Below are positions 18,021-26,398 of a stretch of 64,000 nt of DNA, one piece after another. A program made the translations under genes and the position numbers. The notes beneath the pieces were generated by a model. It did not search any database. It was not told where the DNA came from and worked only from the letters and a program-made list of their open reading frames with translations. Each line of letters opens with the position of its first letter. Positions within the stretch are counted from its first letter, which is position 1. This DNA comes from Nocardiopsis mwathae (lineage in GTDB: Bacteria; Actinomycetota; Actinomycetes; Streptosporangiales; Streptosporangiaceae). The stretch lies in assembly GCF_014201195.1 (NCBI RefSeq), contig NZ_JACHDS010000001.1, forward strand, positions 5,208,001-5,272,000. The letters run 5' to 3'.

Positions 18021-21000
18021 ATGCGGTTCGGGGTACTGGGCCCACTCACGGTGTGGACGGCGGACGGGCAGCGGTCCGCACTGCCCGGTACCAAGGTCCG
18101 CGCCCTACTGGCCGGGCTGCTGCTGCGCCGGGGCCGGGTGGTCGGCGCGGACCGGCTGGTCGACGACCTGTGGGGGGACACCCCACCCGCCGACCCGGCG
18201 GGGGTTCTGCAGGCGCGCGTCTCCGAGTTGCGCAAGGCGCTCGAAGAGGCCGGGGAGGGCGGGCGCGCGCTGGTGGAGTACCGGGCACCCGGCTACGTCC
18301 TCGACATCCCGGCCGACCACGTCGACGCCGGGCGCTTCGAGGCGCTCACCGAGCAGGCGGCGGCGTCGGCGAACCCCCATGACCGCCGCGGCCTCCTCGC
18401 CACCGCCCTCGACCTGTGGCGCGGACCGGCCCTCCCCGAGTTCGCCGACGCCGACTTCGCGCGGGCGGCCGTCGCGCGCTGGGAGGAGCGTCGGCTCACG
18501 TCGCTCGAAGACCTGGCCGAAACACGCCTCGACCTCGGTGAACATGGAGCGCTGACGGCTGAGCTCGGTGCCCTCGTCCAGCGCCACCCCTTCCGTGAGC
18601 GGCTGCGCCGCGCCCACATGCGCGCGCTGTACCGGTCCGGCCGCCAGCGCGAGGCTCTGGAGAGCTACGCGGAGCTGCGTACCCGCCTCGCCGACGAACT
18701 GGGCCTCGATCCCGGCCCTGAGGCGGCCGCCCTGCACGCGGCCATCCTCCGCCAGGACCCCGACCTTGCCCCGCCGCACCGGACGTCACCCGCGGCCTCG
18801 CCATCCACACGGACCGCCGCCGGCGCCGGAACCCGCACCGCGCCCCCCGCCACGAACCTGCCCGCGCCCCCCGGGCCCCTGATCGGGCGAAGCGGCGACG
18901 TCGCCGGGGTCCGTGCCCTGCTGGAGGCCGGCAGGCTGGTGACGCTGACGGGGCCGGGCGGGGTCGGTAAGACCCGGCTGGCGGTCGAGGCGGCCTCCGA
19001 CGCCGCGGCGGCAGGCGGCTTCCCGGACGGTGTGTGGCTGGTCGAACTGGCGGTGCTCGATCGCGGTGATGACCCGGTCGAAGCCGTCGCCGCGCTGCTC
19101 GGACTGCGCGACGACGCCGAACCCGGCCTTCCGGCCGCGGCAGGTGGCGGTGCTCCACTCGCCGAGCGGCTCGCCGACGCGTTGCGCGGCAAGCGCGCGC
19201 TGCTGGTCCTCGACAACTGCGAGCACGTCATCGACGGCGCGGCCCGGATGGCGGCGCGCCTGCTGGCCGCCGCCCCGCACCTGCGCCTGCTGGCGACGAG
19301 TAGGGAGCCGATGGGGATTTCCGGCGAGCGGCTGCGGCTCGTGGCCCCGCTGGCGCTGCCGCCGGCGACCGCCCCGCCCGATCCCGGAGCGCTGCGCCGA
19401 ACCGGAGCGGTCCGCCTGTTCGAGGAGCGGGCCTCGGCCGCCGCGCCCGGTTTCGAGCTGTCGGACGGCAACGCGGCCGCGGTCGCCGCGGTCTGCCGCC
19501 GTCTGGACGGCATCCCGCTCGCCCTGGAACTGGCCGCGACGCGCGTGCGCGTGTTGGGCGTCCACGAGTTGGCGCGGCGCCTCGACGACCGGTTCCGTCT
19601 GCTGTCCGGCGGGCGCCGCGACGCCCCGGCGCGGCAGCGGACCCTGCGTTCGGTCATCGACTGGAGTTGGGAGTCGCTTGAGGAGGACGAGCGCGCCGTG
19701 CTGCGCCGCCTAGCGGTGCACCGGGACGGATGCACACTGGAAGCCGCCGAGGAGGTCTGCTCGGGTGACGGGGTCGCGCGGGCGGGCGTGCTCGACCTCC
19801 TCTCCTCCCTGGTCGACCGTTCCCTCGTGGCCGTGTCCGGCGAGGGGGACGGCCATCGCTACCGCCTGCTGGAATCCATAGCCGCCTACGCCCTGGAACG
19901 GCTGGCGGACGCGGGCGAGGTGGACGCCGTGCGCGGTCGGCACGCACGCTACTGCGCCGATCTCGCCGAACGGCTGGAGTCGGGGCTGCGCGGATCCGAG
20001 CAGTGCCGTGCCATGGCACGATTCGACGCCGAAGCCGCCGACCTGCGCGCGGCGCTCACCCACAGTGCCGGCGCGGCCGATGCGCGCACCGCACTGCGGA
20101 TCGCCAACGCGATGGCGTGGTACGGCTACCTGCGCGGCCGCCTGGGCGAGGCCGCCTCCGCGCTGGCGGAGGCGCTGTCCGCCCGTCCGACGCCCGAGGA
20201 CGCCGAGGCGCGGGCCGAGGCGAAGGCGTGGTCGGCCGGGCTGCGGATCGCCACCGACGCCGAGGGGGTCGGCGAGGCGCTGTGGGACTCCGCGGTCGAA
20301 GGGCTGAACGCGGTCGCGGACCCCAGGCGGCGAATGTTCCTCGAATGGTTCCTCGAATGCGCGGGATGGGGACGGGGCGATGCGGAGACGTCGATGGACC
20401 GCCTGACCGGCTTACTGGAGCGGGCGGGCGCCGAGGGCGACCGGTGGACGGCCGCGGCGGCGCTGGCCCTGCGGGCGCAGTGGGCCCAGATCCTGGGCGA
20501 TCTCGGGGCGCAGCACCGGGATGGGGCGCAGAGCGCGGCACTGTTCCGCGAGTTCGGCGACCAGTGGGGTGTCCTGCAGGCGTCCGACGTCCTCAGCCAG
20601 CACGCGGAGATCGTCGGCGACTACCCGGAGGCGGAGCGGCGGCACCGCGAGGGCCTGCGGATCGCGGAGACCCTGGGGCTGTCGGGTGCGGCCTCGCTGA
20701 AGCTGACCGGCCTGGGGCGGATCGCCCTTCTCACCGGCGACCATGGCAGCGCCCGCACCCTGCACGAACGTGCCGCGCACCTGGCCCGGGAGTACTCCTT
20801 CCAGATGGGAATCCAGTTCGCGGAGGCCGGGCTGGCGCTCCTCGCCCGCCGTGAGGGCCGGTTCGACGAAGCCGAGGAGTCCCTCACGTCCTCCCTGGCG
20901 TGGAACCGCCGTGCCGACGGCCGCATCGGTGTGGCCTTCATCCTGGCCGAACTGGGCTTCGTCGCGGAACAGCGCGGCGATGCGGCAACGGCCCTGGCCC

Positions 21001-21365
21001 GTCAGCGCGAGGGCTACGACGCGGCCCGGCGCAGCACCGACCCGCGCGCGACCGCGCTCGCCCTCGAAGGCCTGGCGGGTGCCCACTCCCTGGGCGGCGA
21101 CCCGCACCACGCCGCCCGCCTCCTGGGCGCGGCCGCGGCGGCCCGCGCGTCGGTCGGCGCTCCGCTTCCCCAGGGTGAACGCGCTGACGTCGACCGCATC
21201 ACCGCCCGGGTCCGAACGGACCTCGGCGAGGAGGAGTTCGATGCGGAGGCGGCCGCGGGGGCGAGGCGGCACCCCGACGACCTGGTCGGGGATCGGCCCG
21301 TCAGAGGAGCCGTTCCGGATCGTGGTGGCGGCCGGTTCCCGTGCAGATCCGGCACTCCTCGATGA
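18021..21365 (+). CDS. AfsR/SARP-type regulator with NB-ARC ATPase and TPR domains
   Basis: An 1114-residue regulator. Residues 1-95 form an OmpR-like winged helix (MRFGVLGPLTVWTADG) and residues about 96-245 a bacterial transcriptional activation domain (RFEALTEQAAASAN; ALYRSGRQREALESYAELR). The NB-ARC ATPase from about residue 290 has an intact Walker A (LTGPGGVGKTRLAVEA), LLVLDNCEHVID and LLATSREPMGI. The C-terminal 500 residues are TPR-like repeats. It probably activates a nearby or distant metabolite pathway; the divergent reductase at 16916-17815 is the closest candidate. The ATG at 18021 starts the conserved SARP fold. Confidence 0.9.
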   Translation: MRFGVLGPLTVWTADGQRSALPGTKVRALLAGLLLRRGRVVGADRLVDDLWGDTPPADPAGVLQARVSELRKALEEAGEGGRALVEYRAPGYVLDIPADHVDAGRFEALTEQAAASANPHDRRGLLATALDLWRGPALPEFADADFARAAVARWEERRLTSLEDLAETRLDLGEHGALTAELGALVQRHPFRERLRRAHMRALYRSGRQREALESYAELRTRLADELGLDPGPEAAALHAAILRQDPDLAPPHRTSPAASPSTRTAAGAGTRTAPPATNLPAPPGPLIGRSGDVAGVRALLEAGRLVTLTGPGGVGKTRLAVEAASDAAAAGGFPDGVWLVELAVLDRGDDPVEAVAALLGLRDDAEPGLPAAAGGGAPLAERLADALRGKRALLVLDNCEHVIDGAARMAARLLAAAPHLRLLATSREPMGISGERLRLVAPLALPPATAPPDPGALRRTGAVRLFEERASAAAPGFELSDGNAAAVAAVCRRLDGIPLALELAATRVRVLGVHELARRLDDRFRLLSGGRRDAPARQRTLRSVIDWSWESLEEDERAVLRRLAVHRDGCTLEAAEEVCSGDGVARAGVLDLLSSLVDRSLVAVSGEGDGHRYRLLESIAAYALERLADAGEVDAVRGRHARYCADLAERLESGLRGSEQCRAMARFDAEAADLRAALTHSAGAADARTALRIANAMAWYGYLRGRLGEAASALAEALSARPTPEDAEARAEAKAWSAGLRIATDAEGVGEALWDSAVEGLNAVADPRRRMFLEWFLECAGWGRGDAETSMDRLTGLLERAGAEGDRWTAAAALALRAQWAQILGDLGAQHRDGAQSAALFREFGDQWGVLQASDVLSQHAEIVGDYPEAERRHREGLRIAETLGLSGAASLKLTGLGRIALLTGDHGSARTLHERAAHLAREYSFQMGIQFAEAGLALLARREGRFDEAEESLTSSLAWNRRADGRIGVAFILAELGFVAEQRGDAATALARQREGYDAARRSTDPRATALALEGLAGAHSLGGDPHHAARLLGAAAAARASVGAPLPQGERADVDRITARVRTDLGEEEFDAEAAAGARRHPDDLVGDRPVRGAVPDRGGGRFPCRSGTPR

Positions 21366-21525
21366 CGTCTTCCCACCCGATGCTGCCCGACTCCTCCCGG
21401 GTGGGCCGCTCTGCGCTCCACACCCCGGTTCCCCGGCAGTAGGCGCACGGTTCGAACGGGCCGGTGCAGAACATGCACTCGGTCAGTGCGCACCGGCGGT
21501 CGATAGGGGCGGGAGGAGAATCCAT
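21301..21525 (-). CDS. small Cys-rich (DnaJ-like zinc finger) protein
   Basis: A 74-residue protein with three pairs of cysteines: CMFC, CAYCRGTG and CRICTGTG. The CxxCxGTG form resembles the zinc-binding repeats of DnaJ. The ATG at 21525 follows GGGAAAGG. The gene is convergent with the SARP gene and overlaps its last 65 bp. That overlap and the small size lower confidence, but regular Cys spacing is unlikely by chance. Function is unknown; a zinc-binding chaperone-like or regulatory role is possible. Confidence 0.5.
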   Translation of the reverse strand: MDSPPAPIDRRCALTECMFCTGPFEPCAYCRGTGVWSAERPTREESGSIGWEDVIEECRICTGTGRHHDPERLL

Positions 21526-21653
21526 GGACCTTTCCCTACCAGAGAGCTTCCAGCGCGGGGAAGGCCCGGCCCCGGGTGCTCCCCTTCCGGACGGGGGATT
21601 CCTGGGTTTCGGTACGTCGGCGGTGGCCATCGCGGAGGCGGTGCGCCGCGGGC

Positions 21654-22157
21654 TCACCGGTCGCGGCGGATGACGGCGACACCGTCGGTCTCCAGCAGGC
21701 GCTGGACGAGGACCGGGTCGAAGTCGGCGAGGCCCGCGTCGTTGAGGATCCGCATGTAGGCCGGGTGGGGCAGGATGTCGTGCGGATGGGCCTGGCCGAC
21801 CTCGGCGACGTCATGGGGGTCGGGGGTGAAGCCGTCGGGGACCGTGCAGGGCTGCAGGGCACGGTAGACGTGCAGGCGGAAGCGGTAGGGGCGGCCGTCG
21901 GTGCGGCCGTGGACGTCGTAGATGCCGGTGGGGGCCAGCGGGCCGGGGCGGACGCCGGCGCTGGTCTCGGCCTCGCGGCGGGCGGCCTGTTCGGCGCTCT
22001 CGTCCGCGGCGAGGGGGCCGGCGGGAAGCGCCCAGTGCCCCGTGTGCACACCGCTGTTCAGGAGCACGAAGGTCAGGGTCCACTCCGGTCCGGGAACGAT
22101 GGCCGCGGCGGCCATGATCGGTTCGGACCCGACCGGTTGGTTCGAGGCGGTCGTCAT
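21654..22157 (-). CDS. Nudix-fold protein with degenerate Nudix box
   Basis: A 167-residue protein of Nudix length and layout: a start VGSEPIMAAAAIVPGPEWTL, the GHWALPAGPL segment, a helix matching the Nudix box, and a C-terminal helix ending RLLETDGVAVIRRDR. The box GX5EX7REUXEEXGU here reads GPLAADESAEQAARREAETSAGV. The two catalytic metal-binding Glu (EE) are Thr and Ser. The protein is therefore probably inactive as a pyrophosphatase or acts as a ligand sensor. Only a weak GAGAG ribosome site precedes the ATG at 22157. Confidence 0.75.
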   Translation of the reverse strand: MTTASNQPVGSEPIMAAAAIVPGPEWTLTFVLLNSGVHTGHWALPAGPLAADESAEQAARREAETSAGVRPGPLAPTGIYDVHGRTDGRPYRFRLHVYRALQPCTVPDGFTPDPHDVAEVGQAHPHDILPHPAYMRILNDAGLADFDPVLVQRLLETDGVAVIRRDR

Positions 22158-22385
22158 GGGGGGCTCTCTAACTGGTCGGCACACGGGACGGTACCGCCCT
22201 GGGGCGAAACCGGCACGTCCCGCGGCCGCTGGGTGATCGGAGGGTCACCACCGGTCGCGGTGGTTCGAGAGCCAGCCTGACGTATCCGTCGGCCTGTCAG
22301 CCACCGGGGCGCCGGGACGGGAAGGGAACCGTGATCTTGCGGGCGCCTGCCGACTCCCGCCGGTGGGCGTGGATCTGCGGGCCCA

Positions 22386-22401
22386 TGTTTCACGTGGAAC
22401 G
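22386..22401. promoter_or_regulatory. parS-like centromere site for ParB
   Basis: The 16 bases TGTTTCACGTGGAACG match the reverse complement of the Bacillus site TGTTCCACGTGAAACA at 15 of 16 positions, and the actinomycete form GTTTCACGTGAAAC at 13 of 14. It lies in an intergenic gap near recR/lysC. ParB/Spo0J binding here would help origin segregation. The call rests on the sequence match alone. Confidence 0.8.
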
Positions 22402-22458
22402 GCGGCCGTGTCCCCGAGCCGCCGACGCGAAGGGCCCGGGTCGCGCGGCATGGACGCG

Positions 22459-22494
22459 AAAAAGCTCGTCCCCCGGCGGAACCGGGGGACGAGC
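22459..22494 (-). terminator. intrinsic terminator of the pdh operon
   Basis: GCTCGTCCCCCGG (22464-22476) pairs perfectly with 22482-22494 around a 5-nt loop. On the minus strand the stem is followed by TTTTT. It lies 25 bp after the E2 stop codon, a textbook Rho-independent terminator. Confidence 0.92.
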
Positions 22495-22519
22495 GTCGTG
22501 GCTGTGGGACCGGACGGAT

Positions 22520-23812
22520 CTACAGGATGATCCGCATCGGGTTCTCCAGCACCTCGGCGAGGTCCTTGAGGAACGCCGCGCCGACCGCGCCGTCGACCGC
22601 GCGGTGGTCGACCGACAGCTCCAGCGCGATGGTGTTGCGGGCGACGATCTCGCCGTCGCGCACCACGGCCTCCTGCTTCATCGCGCCCACCGCGAGGATC
22701 GCGGCCTCCGGCGGGTTGATGACGGCCGAGAAGCTGTCGATGCCGAACATGCCCAGGTTGCTGACGCTGAACGTGCCGCCGCTCATCTCCTGCGGCTTCA
22801 GCTTGCCGTCGCGCGCCTTGCCGGCCAGCTCACGGGTCGTGGTGCTGATCTCCGACAGCGTCGTCTTGTCGGTGTCGTGCAGGACCGGAACGACCAGCCC
22901 GGCGTCGACCGCGACCGCGACACCCACGTTGACGCGGTGGTGCTGGAGCAGCTTGTCGTCCACCCAGGAGGTGTTCACCGCCGGGTGCGAGCGCAGCGTG
23001 GTGGCCGCGGCCTTGACGATCAGGTCGTTGAAGCTGACCTTCACCCCGGTGTCGGCGAGCTGCGCGTTGATCTGCCCGCGGAACTCCTTGAGCGCCTCGG
23101 CGTCGATCGTGCGGCGCAGGTAGAAGTGCGGGACCTCCTGCTTGCTCTGGGTCAGGCGGCGCGCGATGACCTTGCGCACGTTGCTGACCTTGAGCTCTTC
23201 GGAGTCACGCCCGTCGTCGAACGCCTGCTGCGGCGCGCCCGCCGCAGCCGCGGCGGCCGGAGCCGGGGCGGCAGCGGCCGCCGGAGCCTGCTCGCCCTGC
23301 TGCTTGGCGGCGGCCTCGATGTCGGCGCGCACGATGCGGCCCTTGGGACCCGACCCGGAGATCCTGGTGATGTCCAGGCCGTACTCCTTGGCCAGTCGGC
23401 GGGCCAGGGGCGAGGTCCGCGGACGCGCGTCGGCGCCGTTGGCGGACGCGGCGGGCACCGTGGCGGCGGGCTCCGCCGGGCCCTCCCCGGCCGCCGTAGC
23501 CTCTGCCTCCGCGGCCTGCTCCTTCTTCTCCGCCGGAGCGGCGGCCGGGGCACCGGAGTCCTGCGGAGCCGCGTCGGGGCTGTCGCCGATGACGCCGATC
23601 ACGGCGCCGATCGGCACGGTCTCGCCCTCGCTCACCGCCTGTCGGACGAGGTACCCGTCCTCGTAGGCCTCGTACTCCATGACGGCCTTGTCGGTCTCGA
23701 TCTCGACCAGCACGTCGCCGGACGCGACCTTGTCGCCGACGTTCTTGACCCAGGAGCTGATGACGCCTTCCTCCATGGTGTCGGAGAGGCGCGGCATGTA
23801 GATGTCACTCAT
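22520..23812 (-). CDS. 2-oxo acid dehydrogenase E2 (dihydrolipoamide acyltransferase)
   Basis: A 430-residue E2 core of the pyruvate (or branched-chain) dehydrogenase complex. One lipoyl domain is at residues 1-75 with the lipoylated Lys in EIETDKAVMEYEA. It is followed by an Ala/Pro/Glu-rich linker, a peripheral subunit-binding domain (SPLARRLAKEYGLDITRISG) at about 130-170, and a catalytic domain from about 205. The active-site motif is SVDHRAVDGAVGAAFL near the C-terminus. It transfers the acyl group from lipoamide to CoA. It is the last gene of the E1alpha-E1beta-E2 operon, 16 nt after E1 beta, and is followed by a terminator. Confidence 0.93.
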   Translation of the reverse strand: MSDIYMPRLSDTMEEGVISSWVKNVGDKVASGDVLVEIETDKAVMEYEAYEDGYLVRQAVSEGETVPIGAVIGVIGDSPDAAPQDSGAPAAAPAEKKEQAAEAEATAAGEGPAEPAATVPAASANGADARPRTSPLARRLAKEYGLDITRISGSGPKGRIVRADIEAAAKQQGEQAPAAAAAPAPAAAAAAGAPQQAFDDGRDSEELKVSNVRKVIARRLTQSKQEVPHFYLRRTIDAEALKEFRGQINAQLADTGVKVSFNDLIVKAAATTLRSHPAVNTSWVDDKLLQHHRVNVGVAVAVDAGLVVPVLHDTDKTTLSEISTTTRELAGKARDGKLKPQEMSGGTFSVSNLGMFGIDSFSAVINPPEAAILAVGAMKQEAVVRDGEIVARNTIALELSVDHRAVDGAVGAAFLKDLAEVLENPMRIIL

Positions 23813-23828
23813 CGTGTGCTAATCCCCT

Positions 23829-24827
23829 TTACCCGACCCGCCGGCCCACGGCGTTCAGGGTCTCCTTGACGGCGGTGGTGATCGACTCGACCGACGGGAG
23901 AGCAGCGGTCTCCAGCGGCTTGGCGTAGGGCATCGGGACCTCGGCCATGGCGACGCGCCGGACCGGGGCGTCGAGGTAGTCGAACGCGCCCTCCTGGATG
24001 GAGGCGGCGATCTCGGCACCGATGCCGTAGGTGAGCCAGTCGTCCTCGGCGATGACGGCGGACCCGGTCTTGCGGACCGACTCCACGATCGTCTCACGGT
24101 CGAGGGGCCGCAGGCTGCGCAGGTCGACGACCTCGCAGCTGATGCCCTCCTCTGCGAGCCGTTCGGCGACCTGGCCGGTCACCATGGCCATCCGGGAGTA
24201 GCCGATGAGGGTGATGTCGGTGCCCTCGCGGGTCACCGCGGCGCGGCCGATCTCGGCGACGGTGTCATCGTCGTCCGGAACCTCGCCCTTGGTGTTGTAC
24301 AGGCCGAGGTTCTCCAGGAAGAGGACCGGGTCGTCGTCGCGGATGGCGGCGCGCAGCATGGAGGCCGCCTCGGCCGGGGTGCTGGGGGCGAGCACCTTCA
24401 GGCCGGGGATGAAGGAGTAGAACAGCTCGATGTTCTGCGAGTGCGTGGCACCGAGCTGCTGGCCGCCGCCACCGGGGGTGCGGATGACCATGGGCACGCT
24501 CGTCTGACCGCCGAACATGCCGTAGATCTTGGCGGCGTGGTTGACGATCTGGTCGATCGCGATGAGGGAGAAGTTGATCGTCATGAGCTCGACGACCGGG
24601 CGCAGGCCCAGCATCGCGGCGCCGATGGCGGCGCCGACGAAGCCCTCCTCGGCGATGGGGGTGTCGCGGACCCGGCGCTCGCCGAACTCCTTGAGCAGAC
24701 CCTCGGTGATCTTGTAGGAGCCCTCGAAGACCCCGATCTCCTCACCCAGGAGGAGCACGTTCTCGTCGCGGTGCATCTCGGCGCGCAGCGTGTCGCGGAG
24801 AGCCTGGCGGTAGGTGATCACGGACAT
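23829..24827 (-). CDS. pyruvate/branched-chain 2-oxo acid dehydrogenase E1 beta
   Basis: A 332-residue E1 beta subunit. It has the usual start (SVITYRQALRDTLRAEMHRD), LLGEEIGVFEGSYKITEGL, RVRDTPIAEEGFVGAAIGAA, the cofactor region FGGQTSVPMVIRTPGGGGQQ, and the C-terminal transketolase-like domain (EVVDLRSLRPLDRETIVESV). With the alpha subunit it binds thiamine diphosphate and decarboxylates the 2-oxo acid. The ATG has AAGGAG at 7 nt. It lies 17 nt after the E1 alpha stop, in the same operon. Confidence 0.93.
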   Translation of the reverse strand: MSVITYRQALRDTLRAEMHRDENVLLLGEEIGVFEGSYKITEGLLKEFGERRVRDTPIAEEGFVGAAIGAAMLGLRPVVELMTINFSLIAIDQIVNHAAKIYGMFGGQTSVPMVIRTPGGGGQQLGATHSQNIELFYSFIPGLKVLAPSTPAEAASMLRAAIRDDDPVLFLENLGLYNTKGEVPDDDDTVAEIGRAAVTREGTDITLIGYSRMAMVTGQVAERLAEEGISCEVVDLRSLRPLDRETIVESVRKTGSAVIAEDDWLTYGIGAEIAASIQEGAFDYLDAPVRRVAMAEVPMPYAKPLETAALPSVESITTAVKETLNAVGRRVG

Positions 24828-24844
24828 GTACCCGCTCCTTATAA

Positions 24845-25957
24845 CTACTCGGCGAAGACCGGGTCGGCGGGCATACGGCGCGACTCGTTCGCCACGGGGG
24901 TGGCGTAGGTGTAGTCGAACAGCGTGGACACCTCGGGGTGCGGGCTGTTCTCCGCGAAGTCCGCGGCGTCGGTGACCTCGGCGCGGACCGACTCCGCGAT
25001 CTCCTTCTTGATCTCCTCGGTGAGGACCCCGGCCTCTTCGAGCTGCGATTCGAAGGCCAGCACCGGGTCGTTGGCCTTGGCCTCCTCGGCCTGCTCCTTG
25101 GTGCGGTACTTGGCCGGGTCGACCACGGAGTGGCCCTTCATCCGGTAGCTCGTCGCCTCCAGCAGGAAGGGGCGCTGCTCGGCGCGGGCGCGCTCGACCA
25201 TGTCGGTGGCGGCGTCGCGGACGGCGAGCACGTCGCGGCCGTCGACCCGGACACCCTCGATGCGGAAGGCGGAGCCTCGCTTGTACAGCTCGGGCTCGGC
25301 GGAGGACTTCTCGACGGTGGTGCCCATGCCGGTGAAGTTGTTGATCACCACGAACACGATGGGCAGGTTCCACAGCGCGGCGATGTTCAGCGACTCGTGC
25401 CAGGCGCCGATGTTGGTGGTGCCGTCGCCCATCTGGCACATGACGACCTCGTCCCCGCCCCGGTAGGAGACGGCGAGTGCGGCGCCGGTGGCCAGGGGGA
25501 GCTGACCGCCGACGATGCCGTACCCGCCGAGCATGCGGGTCTCGGTGTCGTACATGTGCATGGAGCCGCCCCAGCCCTTGGATACGCCGGTGGCGCGCCC
25601 GTAGAGCTCGGCCATGACCCGGCGCGGGCTCATGCCCTTGCCGATCGCGTAGCCGTGGTCGCGGTAGTTGGTGAAGAGGTAGTCGCGCTCCTGCAGGGCG
25701 GTCATGAGGCCGACGACGGTGGCCTCCTCGCCCAGGTTGAGGTGACAGTAGCCGCCGATGCGGGCCTGCGTGTAGGCCTGGCCGGTGCGCTCCTCGAACC
25801 GGCGGATGAGGAGCATCTGCCGGTAGTAGTCGAGCAGCACCTTCGGCTGCTCGTCGGCGATGGTGGAGGCGGCGTCGGTGCTAGCCTTCCGGCTCCGCCG
25901 GCGGCCACCTGTCGTCCTGGCGGTGCCGCCGCCCTTCGGCTTGGCCGTGTCAGCCAT
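24845..25957 (-). CDS. pdhA: pyruvate dehydrogenase E1 alpha
   Basis: A 370-residue E1 alpha subunit. The thiamine-diphosphate motif is clear (GDGTTNIGAWHESLNIAALW ... NN: shown as MGDGTTNIGAWHES and VVINNFTGMGTT). Also present are RRFEERTGQAYTQARIGGYCHL, YRDHGYAIGKGM and the phosphorylation-loop-like SYRMKGHSVVDPAKYR. Retention of GKGMSPRRVMAELYGR and GGSMHMYD favours pyruvate as substrate over branched-chain acids. The N-terminal 35 residues are basic and low in complexity. The ATG at 25957 has GAAAGG upstream. It heads the operon pdhA-E1beta-E2. Confidence 0.92.
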   Translation of the reverse strand: MADTAKPKGGGTARTTGGRRRSRKASTDAASTIADEQPKVLLDYYRQMLLIRRFEERTGQAYTQARIGGYCHLNLGEEATVVGLMTALQERDYLFTNYRDHGYAIGKGMSPRRVMAELYGRATGVSKGWGGSMHMYDTETRMLGGYGIVGGQLPLATGAALAVSYRGGDEVVMCQMGDGTTNIGAWHESLNIAALWNLPIVFVVINNFTGMGTTVEKSSAEPELYKRGSAFRIEGVRVDGRDVLAVRDAATDMVERARAEQRPFLLEATSYRMKGHSVVDPAKYRTKEQAEEAKANDPVLAFESQLEEAGVLTEEIKKEIAESVRAEVTDAADFAENSPHPEVSTLFDYTYATPVANESRRMPADPVFAE

Positions 25958-26236
25958 GGTGTGCCTTTCTACGTGCGGGGACGGCCTCCGGTCGGCCGGT
26001 GGGCCCCGGAGACCCGCGCCGTGGCCCACAGTTGGTCGTGGCCAGGGCGGACGCGCCGACGCCGGGCTCATCGGCGGGGGCGCGCGAGTGGCTGTTCGAG
26101 CCAGTCGGGCTGGACTCGTCTACTCAGCTCGCTTCCCGGTCGGGGCCCCGCTCATACATCGGCTTCGGGGATGGTCCGGCCGGTCGGCTCGCGTGAGCAC
26201 GCAAGACTGGTGTTATGTGTGACGTGTGTCGCGCAT

Positions 26237-26266
26237 ACTCTACGGATTGATCGATGATCGATCAAT
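26237..26266 (-). promoter_or_regulatory. pdh operon promoter with overlapping 21-bp palindrome
   Basis: On the minus strand TTGATC (26265-26260) and TAGAGT (26242-26237) are 17 bp apart, a good match to a housekeeping promoter, 280 bp upstream of pdhA. The palindrome ATTGATCGAT-G-ATCGATCAAT (26246-26266) covers the -35 element and most of the spacer. A protein bound there would block RNA polymerase. The FCD-GntR gene just upstream (26399-27076) is the natural candidate. Promoter and operator are predicted, not proven. Confidence 0.7.
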
Positions 26267-26398
26267 ACGACTTTAGGGCAGATGGCGGACGCAGGTCGCA
26301 AAGGGGCCGGGATCGGTCACTGAGATCTTCGTGACGGTGTCGGTGCGGCTCGCGGCGGGTAGGGCCGACCCGCCCGGTGCCCCGGTTCGGCGGGCTCC

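Larger units (their letters stand above)
22158..22519. other. intergenic region carrying parS-like site and terminator
   Basis: A 362-bp non-coding stretch between the Nudix-like gene and the E2 gene, both read leftwards. It holds the parS-like sequence at 22386-22401 and the terminator of the pdh operon at 22459-22494. No gene with codon bias is visible. Confidence 0.6.

Noticed and set aside
23152-23553. Several Arg/Pro-rich open frames antisense to or out of frame with the E2 linker and other GC-rich genes
   Set aside because: They are shadows typical of high-GC DNA, with no ribosome sites or recognisable domains.
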